From NCBI RefSeq assembly GCF_003576245.1, contig NZ_QWGA01000007.1, positions 62,001 to 126,000 of the forward strand: a stretch of 64,000 nt of DNA, in the 5' to 3' direction. Position 1 is the stretch's first letter, and every line of letters begins with the position of its first letter. This DNA comes from Henriciella algicola. GTDB lineage: Bacteria > Pseudomonadota > Alphaproteobacteria > Caulobacterales > Hyphomonadaceae. The translations under genes were made by a program, and so were the position numbers. Under the pieces are notes generated by a model, which did no database searches, was not told the origin of the DNA, and saw only the letters and a list, made by a program, of their open reading frames with translations. Positions 26,220 to 33,565 of this stretch are shown here, piece by piece.

Positions 26220-27500
26220 TCAGTCGGGCGTGTTTTTTCGTCGCTCCAGCCGCATGGCGCGACCTGTCTGCACGGCCTGATTGCCGAACTTGCCGCGCGC
26301 CTTGTCCATCGCGCGCTCTGCAGCGGCCCGTTTGGCGACGCCCGGATCGATCAGGTCGATCTGGTCGTGGCCCGCAGGATGCAGGTCTGAAATGCCGATG
26401 CCGATCAGCCGGTAGGCTGTCGTTCCCGCAGTCTCACGCTGCAGCAGCGGGCGGGCGACCCGGAACAGCGTCTGGGCGAGCTGAGTAGGCTCGGAAAGCG
26501 TGACACTTCGGGTCAGGCTCCGGAATGTCTTCGTCTTGAGTTTCAGTGTCACGACATAGCCTGCCACGCCGTGAGCCTTGGCGCGGGTGGCTGTTTCCTC
26601 GCAGACCGACCACAGGCGGTCGTCGAGAATCTGCGGGTCAGAGATGTCACTGTTGAAGGTCCGCTCCGAGGAGACTGATTTTCTTTCCCTGTCAGGTGAA
26701 ACGCGGCGATTGTCTATCCCATGCGACCGGTCCCACAGGTGCTGGCCGCTTTCACCATATTTGCGCATCATGTCGGCGCGGTCTTTGCGCTGGACATCGC
26801 CGATCAGGTTCAGGCCGTCTTTCGAGAGGCGCGAAGCGAAAGCCGGTCCGACGCCATGAATGGCGCTTACCGGCATGGGGCCGAGAACATCCTTGGCATC
26901 CGCGCGGGAGAAGGCTGCGAAGCCGCGCGGCTTGTCGATCTCGCTCGCCATCTTTGCGAGAAAGCGATTCTCTGACAGGCCGATCGAGATGGTGATCTGC
27001 AGATCCCGTTCGATATCGCGCGCCAGCGTGGCGAGGAGGGCAGCGGGCAAATGCGCGTGAAGCCGCTTGGTGCCGGAGAGGTCGATGTAGCCTTCATCAA
27101 TGCTCACCATCTGCACCATTGGGCTCAGAGCTCCGAGCTTTTGCCTGATCTCGAGCGAAACGGCCGAATACTTGCGAAAGTCGGGCCGGACGACGACAGC
27201 ATTCGGGCAGGCCTTGAGCGCCTTGAACATCGGCATGGCGGAGCGGACACCGTCAAGGCGGGCAATATAGCAGCAGGTCGCGACGACGCCGCGCTGACCG
27301 CCGCCCACAATCACCGGGCGATTCCTTATCTCCGGATTGTCTCTTTTTTCTATAGCGGCGTAGAAGGCGTCGCAGTCGATGTGGGCAACGCAAAGCTCCT
27401 CCAGCCGCTCATGAAAAATGATCCGGTCGCTGCTACAGGACGGGCACTTAACGATTTTTGAGAAGTGGACTGCTGAACAGTCACGGCAAAGCGACGCCAT
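26220..27500 (-). CDS. dinB: DNA polymerase IV-like Y-family polymerase with an N-terminal zinc-finger-like extension
   Basis: A 426-residue Y-family translesion polymerase. The polymerase begins with AHIDCDAFYAAIE (first metal-binding aspartates) and contains SIDEGYIDLSG (catalytic aspartate-glutamate), SIGLSENRFLAKMASEIDKPRG and the helix-hairpin-helix IHGVGPAFASRL, then a little-finger domain. In front of this lies an extra segment of about 40 residues with CxxC pairs (LCRDCSAVH, then CPSCSSDRI), likely to bind zinc. Other alphaproteobacterial DinB proteins share such an extension. The start could also be 15 bases upstream; I chose the one giving MASLCRDC. It heads the minus-strand run but is about 70 bases from ridA. 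Confidence 0.92.
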   Translation of the reverse strand: MASLCRDCSAVHFSKIVKCPSCSSDRIIFHERLEELCVAHIDCDAFYAAIEKRDNPEIRNRPVIVGGGQRGVVATCCYIARLDGVRSAMPMFKALKACPNAVVVRPDFRKYSAVSLEIRQKLGALSPMVQMVSIDEGYIDLSGTKRLHAHLPAALLATLARDIERDLQITISIGLSENRFLAKMASEIDKPRGFAAFSRADAKDVLGPMPVSAIHGVGPAFASRLSKDGLNLIGDVQRKDRADMMRKYGESGQHLWDRSHGIDNRRVSPDRERKSVSSERTFNSDISDPQILDDRLWSVCEETATRAKAHGVAGYVVTLKLKTKTFRSLTRSVTLSEPTQLAQTLFRVARPLLQRETAGTTAYRLIGIGISDLHPAGHDQIDLIDPGVAKRAAAERAMDKARGKFGNQAVQTGRAMRLERRKNTPD

Positions 27501-27548
27501 GAATGTTCTTCTCATGTTCCGGGTCTTCAGGCAAGTTCGGGCGACGAC

Positions 27549-27564
27549 TTAAAACATAGATTAA
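27549..27564. promoter_or_regulatory. CtrA-like half-site pair upstream of divK
   Basis: TTAA (27549-27552) and TTAA (27561-27564) are separated by 8 bases, one more than the CtrA consensus TTAA-N7-TTAA; a TAAA-N7-TTAA reading has one mismatch. A GACTC sequence, a CcrM-type GANTC site, directly follows at 27565-27569. The pair lies about 62 bases before the divK start. CtrA control of divK is known in Caulobacter. The site here is a candidate only. Confidence 0.4.
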
Positions 27565-27625
27565 GACTCTTATGGGTAAGTATGCCGTTGAGGAATTGTT
27601 CAATTTTGGGGGATTAGACGGGGAC

Positions 27626-28018
27626 ATGATGAGCGGCGCACGCAAAAAGGTACTCGTTGTTGAAGACAACGAACTGAACATGCGCCTGTTCTGTGACCTG
27701 CTCGATGCCTTTGGATACGATACGCTGCAATGCCGCGATGGCGCGCGCGCCGTCGAACTAGCGCGCGAGCACAAGCCGGCCCTGATCGTCATGGACATCC
27801 AGCTGCCGGATGTTTCTGGTCTCGATATAACCCGCTGGATAAAGGATGACGAGACGATAGCGTCTATTCCGGTCCTCGCGGTGACTGCCTTCGCCATGCG
27901 CGCCGACGAGAAGCTGGTGCGCGAAGCAGGGTGTGAAGCCTACCTCTCCAAGCCAATACAGATGCGGTCTTTCCGGTCGACTGTTGATAGTCTGATCTCA
28001 GACAGGCAGGCCGCATGA
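27626..28018 (+). CDS. divK: Single-domain cell-cycle response regulator DivK
   Basis: Single-receiver-domain protein that carries phosphate between the PleC and DivJ kinases and controls CtrA and cell polarity, by homology to Caulobacter DivK. The 130 residues consist of a receiver domain: acidic pocket ED at 13-14, phosphoacceptor aspartate 57 in VMDIQLPDVSG, VTAFAM with the conserved threonine, and the lysine of AYLSKPIQ. There is no output domain. The ATG at 27626 and one three bases later are both usable. It overlaps pleD as ATGA, the known divK-pleD order. Confidence 0.94.
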   Translation: MMSGARKKVLVVEDNELNMRLFCDLLDAFGYDTLQCRDGARAVELAREHKPALIVMDIQLPDVSGLDITRWIKDDETIASIPVLAVTAFAMRADEKLVREAGCEAYLSKPIQMRSFRSTVDSLISDRQAA

Positions 28019-29385
28019 GCGCACGTATCCTTGTCGTAGACGATATTCTTGCCAACCGGCGCCTCATGCAGGCCAAGCTGGAAGCCAAGTACTATTCGGT
28101 CCTTCTGGCTGAAAACGGCCCGCACGCGCTGGAGGTCGCACACAGTTCTGCGCCTGAAATCATTCTGCTCGACGTGATGATGCCCGGCATGGATGGCTAT
28201 GAAGTCTGCCGCCAGCTGAAGGCCTCGCCTGAAACGGCCCACATTCCGGTCGTCATGCTGACTGCGTTGAGTGAGACCGCTGACCGCGTGCGCGGGCTCG
28301 ATGCGGGCGCCGATGATTTCCTGACCAAGCCTGTCGATGACTTCGCCCTTATGTCGCGGCTCAATGCCTTGCTGCGCTATAATGCGGTGACCAACGAGCT
28401 GCGCCAGCGCGAGGCAAGCGGGGTCAAGATCGGTGCATTCAGCGAAGACGAAGCATCGACGCTGAACCGGCCGGTAAACGTCCTCGTTGTCGATACCAGC
28501 CCGTACAACATAAAGCGCCTGCGCGACCCGCTGGAACAGGCCGGGCACCGCGTCTTTACGCTGGACCAGGCAGATGGCCTGAAACAGTCCGGCAATGAGA
28601 AACTCGACGTGGTCCTCCTGGGGATGAGCAATCAGGGTTATGACCCGCTTCGGCTCTGCGCCCATTTGAGAACGAATGATGCCACGCGCGCCCTGTCCAT
28701 CATTGTGACGGTGGACGAGCGCGATGTTGATCTTGCGGGAAGGGCGCTGGAGCTCGGAGCGAGCGATGTTATTCAGCAGCCGCTCGCCGTAGAAGAATTG
28801 CTCGCGCGTATTCGTACGCAGACCCGTCGGTCGCGTTACGTTGAGATCCTGCGGAACAGGGTCGACCGCGGACTGGAGCTGTCGGTCATTGACCAGCTCA
28901 CCGGGCTCTACAACCGACGGTATATGAACAATCAACTGAGCCTCTGGATGAAGCGCTCTTCCATGGGCGGCACGCCGCTGTCCGTCGTGTCGGTGGACAT
29001 CGACCATTTCAAAAAGGTCAACGACGTCTATGGTCACGAAGCCGGTGATCGCGTGTTGAAGGAATTTGCTGAGCGGATCATGGCCAATGTCCGCCCGAAG
29101 GATATTGTCTGTCGTCCAGGCGGCGAAGAGTTCCTCGTCATCATGCCGGAGACAGGCGGCGATCTCGCATGCTCGGCTGCTGAGCGTATCCGGCGTGCCA
29201 TTGCGGCGGAAACGTTTGATGGCGGTACCCGTAGTGCCAGCGCGCTGGAAGTGACGGTCAGCGCTGGTGTTGCGACCTTCCTGGGCGATGAGGACACCAT
29301 TGCCGATATGATGCGCCGCGCGGATGACGCGCTCTACAAGGCGAAATCGGCTGGCCGAAACCAGGTCAAGAGCCTCGCGGCCTAA
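28015..29385 (+). CDS. pleD: Diguanylate cyclase response regulator PleD
   Basis: Makes cyclic di-GMP from GTP and in Caulobacter drives the swarmer-to-stalked transition. The 456 residues contain a first receiver domain (phosphoacceptor aspartate 53 in LLDVMMPGMDG), a second, adaptor-like receiver (about 155-275) where the phosphoacceptor position reads VVLLGMSNQ and seems degenerate, and a GGDEF domain with GGEEF at 369-373. The product-inhibition I-site RxxD is intact (R360-P-K-D363). Start ATG overlaps divK's stop, so DivK and PleD are made together. Three features match PleD: the receiver-adaptor-GGDEF order, the gene neighbour and the I-site. Confidence 0.96.
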   Translation: MSARILVVDDILANRRLMQAKLEAKYYSVLLAENGPHALEVAHSSAPEIILLDVMMPGMDGYEVCRQLKASPETAHIPVVMLTALSETADRVRGLDAGADDFLTKPVDDFALMSRLNALLRYNAVTNELRQREASGVKIGAFSEDEASTLNRPVNVLVVDTSPYNIKRLRDPLEQAGHRVFTLDQADGLKQSGNEKLDVVLLGMSNQGYDPLRLCAHLRTNDATRALSIIVTVDERDVDLAGRALELGASDVIQQPLAVEELLARIRTQTRRSRYVEILRNRVDRGLELSVIDQLTGLYNRRYMNNQLSLWMKRSSMGGTPLSVVSVDIDHFKKVNDVYGHEAGDRVLKEFAERIMANVRPKDIVCRPGGEEFLVIMPETGGDLACSAAERIRRAIAAETFDGGTRSASALEVTVSAGVATFLGDEDTIADMMRRADDALYKAKSAGRNQVKSLAA

Positions 29386-29406
29386 GCTGCGGCGCCAAGG
29401 ACGCTG

Positions 29407-29871
29407 TTAAGCGCCCAGACGTTTCGTGTAGGCCTCTGTCACCACAAAGACCGCGCACGGCGCTTCACGCAGCATGTCAGAGCTTTCTGAGCCCAGAAGC
29501 AGGCGCTTCCACCATGTCTTCTGATGCGAACCGATCACGATCAGGTCAGCATCGATCTTCTTCGCATAACTTGCGGCATCACGTGATGGATCGCCGTCGA
29601 GGACAGCGACGGTTGCGGCCGGAGAGTATGTGGCGGTGAGAGCCTCCATCGCTTCCTGGCGCCTGTCTGCGTCGGCCTGATGGGCCTTCGCATCAGCTTC
29701 GATCGCACCTGCCGCATATGGCGACTCAAACGTCGTGATAAACGGGTTCGAATCGATGGCATGGAGCTCGCCAGACGACGCGGTGAGCGACGCGGCGGTT
29801 TTCATGATCATGGGGGCAAGGTGGTCATCAATGTCGATGACGGCGATAACCTTGTTGAATTCGAGAGCCAT
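29407..29871 (-). CDS. Universal stress protein family protein
   Basis: A 154-residue UspA-fold protein with a strong AGGAGGTGTCCC ribosome site before the ATG giving MALEFNKVIA. The fold is shown by VIAVIDIDDHLAPMIMKTAA at the N-terminus, ADLIVIGSHQKTWWKRLLLG and AVFVV near the end. In ATP-binding members the loop reads GxxG-9x-GS; here it begins GSHQ instead of GxxG, so nucleotide binding is uncertain. It converges on pleD with about 20 bases between stops and is not in the rpmG transcript, because a terminator lies just upstream. Confidence 0.85.
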   Translation of the reverse strand: MALEFNKVIAVIDIDDHLAPMIMKTAASLTASSGELHAIDSNPFITTFESPYAAGAIEADAKAHQADADRRQEAMEALTATYSPAATVAVLDGDPSRDAASYAKKIDADLIVIGSHQKTWWKRLLLGSESSDMLREAPCAVFVVTEAYTKRLGA

Positions 29872-29944
29872 GGGACACCTCCTGTCTTCAGTTACATAAC
29901 AACTGAGACGGGCAGTGAGTCCATAAGCGCAATTACGTAACGCG

Positions 29945-29975
29945 AAAAAGAAAAAGCCGGACACTCGGCCCGGCT
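29945..29975 (-). terminator. Intrinsic terminator downstream of rpmG
   Basis: On the minus strand the stem AGCCGG (29970-29975) pairs with CCGGCT (29955-29960), with a 9-base loop, followed by TTTTTCTTTTT (29945-29954). It lies about 28 bases after the rpmG stop and before the universal stress protein's ribosome site, so it should end the lptF-to-rpmG run. Confidence 0.85.
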
Positions 29976-30002
29976 CGTTCAGAATTCGTCTTCAGGAAGA
30001 TC

Positions 30003-30170
30003 CTACTTGATCTTGCCTTCCTTGAATTCGACGTGCTTCTTCGCAACTGGGTCGTACTTCCGCATCACCATTTTTTCGGTGATGTTGCGCGGGTTCTTTT
30101 TCGTGACGTAGAAAAAACCCGTCCCGGCAGTCGAGTTCAGGCGAATCTTGATGGTTGTCGGCTTTGCCAT
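30003..30170 (-). CDS. rpmG: 50S ribosomal protein L33
   Basis: A 55-residue ribosomal protein: [19 protein letters not shown] at the N-terminus, [10 protein letters not shown], then [20 protein letters not shown] at the C-terminus. This is the typical L33 of alphaproteobacteria. It lacks the four zinc-binding cysteines of the other L33 form. It is the last gene of the lptF-lptG-topA-rnr-Nudix group, about 100 bases after the Nudix gene, and is followed by an intrinsic terminator. Confidence 0.97.
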   Translation of the reverse strand: MAKPTTIKIRLNSTAGTGFFYVTKKNPRNITEKMVMRKYDPVAKKHVEFKEGKIK

Positions 30171-30272
30171 GACGGTTGCTCTCGCGAGTGTTCTGAGAAA
30201 TCGAAGGGCGCTTAATGGAGGGGTGGCCGTGTAAAGTCAAGCGCCTGTCCGCAGGCTATGCCACCCAGTAGC

Positions 30273-31001
30273 TCAGATACGATCCTGTGAGTGGCCACCG
30301 GCTGTCCAGCGAAGGAATGGCGGGCGCAATTCGCTCACATCCTTCTGCTTCAGGCGCTCACCGATTTCGCCCAGCATGAAGCGTGTGACGTTCGGCAGAT
30401 CGAGCGCGAGGGCGTCCGAAAGAGTCACCCATTGCAGGTCGTGCAGCTCGGCACCGTCCACCGCTGGGCGCTCATCGATGAGGACATCCTCGGCCTCTGC
30501 CATGAAGAAGCGCGCATCGAAGCGCTTCGGCCGATAGGGCGGGGTGATTGCGCGCCCGATCATGGTGAAGCCCTGAAGACACGGTGCTGCGCCTTGTTCA
30601 GCGTATTTCTGCCAGTCGCTTGCTGGCTGGCCGGGAAAGTCGCTGGCGCGGCCGACGATCAGGCCGGTCTCCTCGAAGGTCTCGCGGATCGCGGTCAGGC
30701 CAAACGCGCGTGGCTTGCGGCGCGTCTTGTGCGCCACTTTCTGGTGTTCGGTTTCCCGCAATTCGCTGAGCGAAGGGACACGCCCATCTGCGGTATCCAC
30801 GCGGCCGCCCGGAAAGACGTATTTGTCCGGCATGAAAGTGTGCTTGCCAGAGCGCTTGCCCATAAGCAGTCGCGGCTGTGCCTGATCGCGCCGCACGAGA
30901 ATGAGCGTTGCGGCGTCCTTGGGGCGGGGCGTTGGACGGTCCGTCTGGATGACGTCGCCGTCCCCTTCCTTGTCGAAGGCTGTGCCGAGTTTTCCGGCCA
31001 T
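30273..31001 (-). CDS. Nudix hydrolase family protein
   Basis: A 242-residue protein with a Nudix fold: FPGGRVDTAD, then the Nudix box core FGLTAIRETFEETGLIVG with the RExxEExGL pattern, about residues 100-118. An ATP-like substrate or a nucleoside diphosphate linked to X is typical of the superfamily; the exact substrate cannot be read. The long N-terminal region with DAATLILVRRDQAQPRLLMGKRS resembles the family that often accompanies rnr. Its ATG overlaps the rnr stop by one base (TGATG), so it is translated with rnr. Confidence 0.9.
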   Translation of the reverse strand: MAGKLGTAFDKEGDGDVIQTDRPTPRPKDAATLILVRRDQAQPRLLMGKRSGKHTFMPDKYVFPGGRVDTADGRVPSLSELRETEHQKVAHKTRRKPRAFGLTAIRETFEETGLIVGRASDFPGQPASDWQKYAEQGAAPCLQGFTMIGRAITPPYRPKRFDARFFMAEAEDVLIDERPAVDGAELHDLQWVTLSDALALDLPNVTRFMLGEIGERLKQKDVSELRPPFLRWTAGGHSQDRI

Positions 31002-33268
31002 CAGCTCTTTCCTCCCTTGGCTCCCTTTTTACGGGAGGCTTTCTGTCGCGTCTTTTTGCGCGCTTTGGACATCTTGCCACGCGAGCGGCCCGGCGGACCA
31101 GACCTGCCCCCGCGCGAGGAGGGCGGCTTTTCTCCGGGCTTTCTGGGACGCGGAGGAGACAGCACCTTGAGCAGGAGGCCGCCTTGTAGCGGCGTCACCT
31201 CAGCAAGTTCTACCTTCACGACCTGACCCATCTCGAAGCGTTTGCCGGATCCGCGCGCGATGAGGGCCATCGCCCCTTCATCGTGCACCCAGTAATCATC
31301 GGAGAGCTTCGAAATCGGCGAGAAGCCGTCTGCGCCCGTGCTGCCCAGCCGTATGAAGAGACCGGCAGGTGTGACGCCTGTGATTCGGCCTTCGAACTCT
31401 GCGCCGACCTTGTCTGCGAGGTAGAGGGCGAGATAACGGTCCGTGGCTTCGCGCTCTGCCGCCATGGAGCGGCGCTCGGTTGCGACTAGGTGGCTGGCAA
31501 TGTCTTCGAGCGAGGCCGCCATTTCCTTGGTCAGGCCATCCTCACCCATACCGAGCGACGAGATCAGCGCCCGGTGGACGATAAGGTCGCTGTAGCGGCG
31601 GATCGGCGAGGTGAAGTGGGCATATTTTGTCAGGTTGAGACCGAAGTGCCCATTATTCTCCGGCGAATAGACGGCCTGTGCTTGCGACCGCAGGACAATC
31701 TCGGAGATCGTGCCGGCATGTTCGCCTTCGGCATGGTCGTTCAGCAGCCGGTTGAAGCGGTGGGTCTGCGGACGCTCGCCGAGCGGCCACTTGATATCCA
31801 GCGTTTGCAGGAAGTCAGACAGGGCGGCGAGCTTTGAATCAGACGGCTGGTCATGGACGCGGTAGAGCAGGGGAGAGCCTAGCTTTTCCAGCGTCTCTGC
31901 GGCCGCAACATTGGCCTGGATCATGAACTCTTCGATCAGCTTATGCGCGTCGAAGCGTTCTTTCTCGATGATGCCGGTAACCTTGCCGTCCTCACTGATT
32001 TCAACGCGTTTCTCAGGCAGGTCGAGCGCAAGCGGCGCACGCAGGGCTCGGGCCTCTCCAAGCGCCTCATAGGCGCCCCAAAGTGGCTTCAGCACTGGCT
32101 CCAGCCATTTCTCGCCTTCGCCGCCTGTCTTTCCGTCAATCGCGGCCTGCGCTTCCTCATAGGAAAGCTTGGCATGCGAGCGCATCGTGCCGCGGATGAA
32201 GCGGTGCGAGCGTTTGGTACCTGATTTGTCGAATTTCATTTCGACCGCCATGCAGGGGCGGTCCTGATTGTCGACGAGAGAACAGGCGTCAGCCGAGAGC
32301 TCAAAAGGCAGCATCGGCACGACCCGGTCCGGGAAATAGGTCGAGTTACCGCGTTTCTGTGCTTCGCGATCAAGAGCGGTACCGGGCCTCACATAGGCCG
32401 CGACGTCAGCAATCGCGACAATGACCTTCCAGCCATCTTTGACCTTTTCGGCATAGACCGCGTCGTCATGGTCGCGCGCATCGTGCGGGTCGATCGTGAT
32501 CAGCGGTATGTGGGTCAGGTCCTCGCGCGGGCTGTCCAGCGGTTTGATCGTCTGGGCTTCGTTGAGGACGTCGTTTGGAAATTCGACCGGGATATCGTGG
32601 CCATGGATCGCGAGCAGGGACGCCGCGCGAGGGTCGTCCATTCGCCCGATGATCTCTGTCACGACGCCGAAGGCTGGACCGTTTGGTCTGCCAGGCTTCG
32701 GCATGGCTGTGACGAGGTCGCCGTCCTCAGCACCCTTGGCATCCGTGCCGTCGATCAGGAAGGTACGCTTGTCCTTGCGGCTCGCCGGGACAACCCGGCC
32801 GCCGCGCGGCGTCTTCTCAAAACGGCCGGTGAGTGACGTCTCCTCGTCGCGCTGCTCAAACAGCTTCAGGAGCTTTGCGTGGTATTCGCCATTCGCCTCA
32901 TTGATGCGGGCAAGGCCTTTGTCGCCGACTCCGGGGGCAGGCCCCTTGGTGCGGCCGCTATAGCCTGCATAGCGAATAGGGGGGCCGAACGCGCCATCGC
33001 GTCCAACACTGCGTCCGATCAACTCGCCATCGGAGTCGATCTCTTCAAAAACAATGACGCCTGTCGGCGGCGGCGTGTCTGTCTTCGCCCAGGCGCGTTT
33101 GCCTGTGCGCTCCAGCGTGCCGTCATTCTCAAGGTCTTTGAGCACCTGACGCAATGTCTGGCGCTCACGACCTTTTACCTTCAGCCCACGCGCAATTTCC
33201 TGCTTCGTGGTGGCTGAAGGATTGTCGGCGATGAATTGGAGAACTGTTTCTCTATCGGGAAAACTCAT
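31001..33268 (-). CDS. rnr: Ribonuclease R
   Basis: Processive 3'-5' exoribonuclease of the RNase II family that degrades structured RNA and takes part in rRNA quality control. The 755 residues start at MSFPDRETVLQF with an N-terminal helical winged-helix region, cold-shock domains, the RNB catalytic domain with ITIDPHDARDHDDAV (the metal-binding aspartates), then an S1 domain near FEGRITGVTPAGLFIRLGS. A lysine/arginine-rich tail of about 40 residues (SRGKMSKARKKTRQ region) ends the protein and would help RNA binding. A TGATG overlap joins it to the Nudix gene. Confidence 0.96.
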   Translation of the reverse strand: MSFPDRETVLQFIADNPSATTKQEIARGLKVKGRERQTLRQVLKDLENDGTLERTGKRAWAKTDTPPPTGVIVFEEIDSDGELIGRSVGRDGAFGPPIRYAGYSGRTKGPAPGVGDKGLARINEANGEYHAKLLKLFEQRDEETSLTGRFEKTPRGGRVVPASRKDKRTFLIDGTDAKGAEDGDLVTAMPKPGRPNGPAFGVVTEIIGRMDDPRAASLLAIHGHDIPVEFPNDVLNEAQTIKPLDSPREDLTHIPLITIDPHDARDHDDAVYAEKVKDGWKVIVAIADVAAYVRPGTALDREAQKRGNSTYFPDRVVPMLPFELSADACSLVDNQDRPCMAVEMKFDKSGTKRSHRFIRGTMRSHAKLSYEEAQAAIDGKTGGEGEKWLEPVLKPLWGAYEALGEARALRAPLALDLPEKRVEISEDGKVTGIIEKERFDAHKLIEEFMIQANVAAAETLEKLGSPLLYRVHDQPSDSKLAALSDFLQTLDIKWPLGERPQTHRFNRLLNDHAEGEHAGTISEIVLRSQAQAVYSPENNGHFGLNLTKYAHFTSPIRRYSDLIVHRALISSLGMGEDGLTKEMAASLEDIASHLVATERRSMAAEREATDRYLALYLADKVGAEFEGRITGVTPAGLFIRLGSTGADGFSPISKLSDDYWVHDEGAMALIARGSGKRFEMGQVVKVELAEVTPLQGGLLLKVLSPPRPRKPGEKPPSSRGGRSGPPGRSRGKMSKARKKTRQKASRKKGAKGGKS

Positions 33269-33329
33269 GCGACCCATATAAGGGATTCTGCGCGATTTGC
33301 CCGTATTCATTCAGGCTCGAAGCCTGAAA

Positions 33330-33461
33330 TCAGACGACGAAGGCGAAGATCAGGCCGAGTGCGACCACTGCGGCAATGGTGGAAACGATGAGGACGTAAC
33401 GCACGCCTTTGCCCGTTTCGCCCTGGCGTGCTTCTTCTTCCGGCAGTTTCGGTTCAGTCAT
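33330..33461 (-). CDS. 43-residue single-pass membrane protein
   Basis: A short protein starting at ATG 33461 with the acidic N-terminus MTEPKLPEEEARQGETG, a basic KGVR and then one hydrophobic helix to the C-terminus (YVLIVSTIAAVVALGLIFAF). It lies between topA and rnr on the same strand, about 105 bases after topA and 62 bases before rnr. The composition and position support a real gene. I do not recognise a family. It would be cytosol-facing at its N-terminus by the positive-inside rule. Confidence 0.6.
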   Translation of the reverse strand: MTEPKLPEEEARQGETGKGVRYVLIVSTIAAVVALGLIFAFVV

Positions 33462-33565
33462 CTTCAATATCCTGTCTTTCAGGTGCGGACAGACGCCCAC
33501 ACCGGGAATTAAGTTACTGGCCTACATCTGGTTCGACGAAGCAGATTGTAAAGCGATTCAACCGC

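Noticed and set aside
27940-29037. Open frame of about 365 codons on the minus strand.
   Set aside because: Antisense to pleD, with no recognisable domain; a shadow frame.
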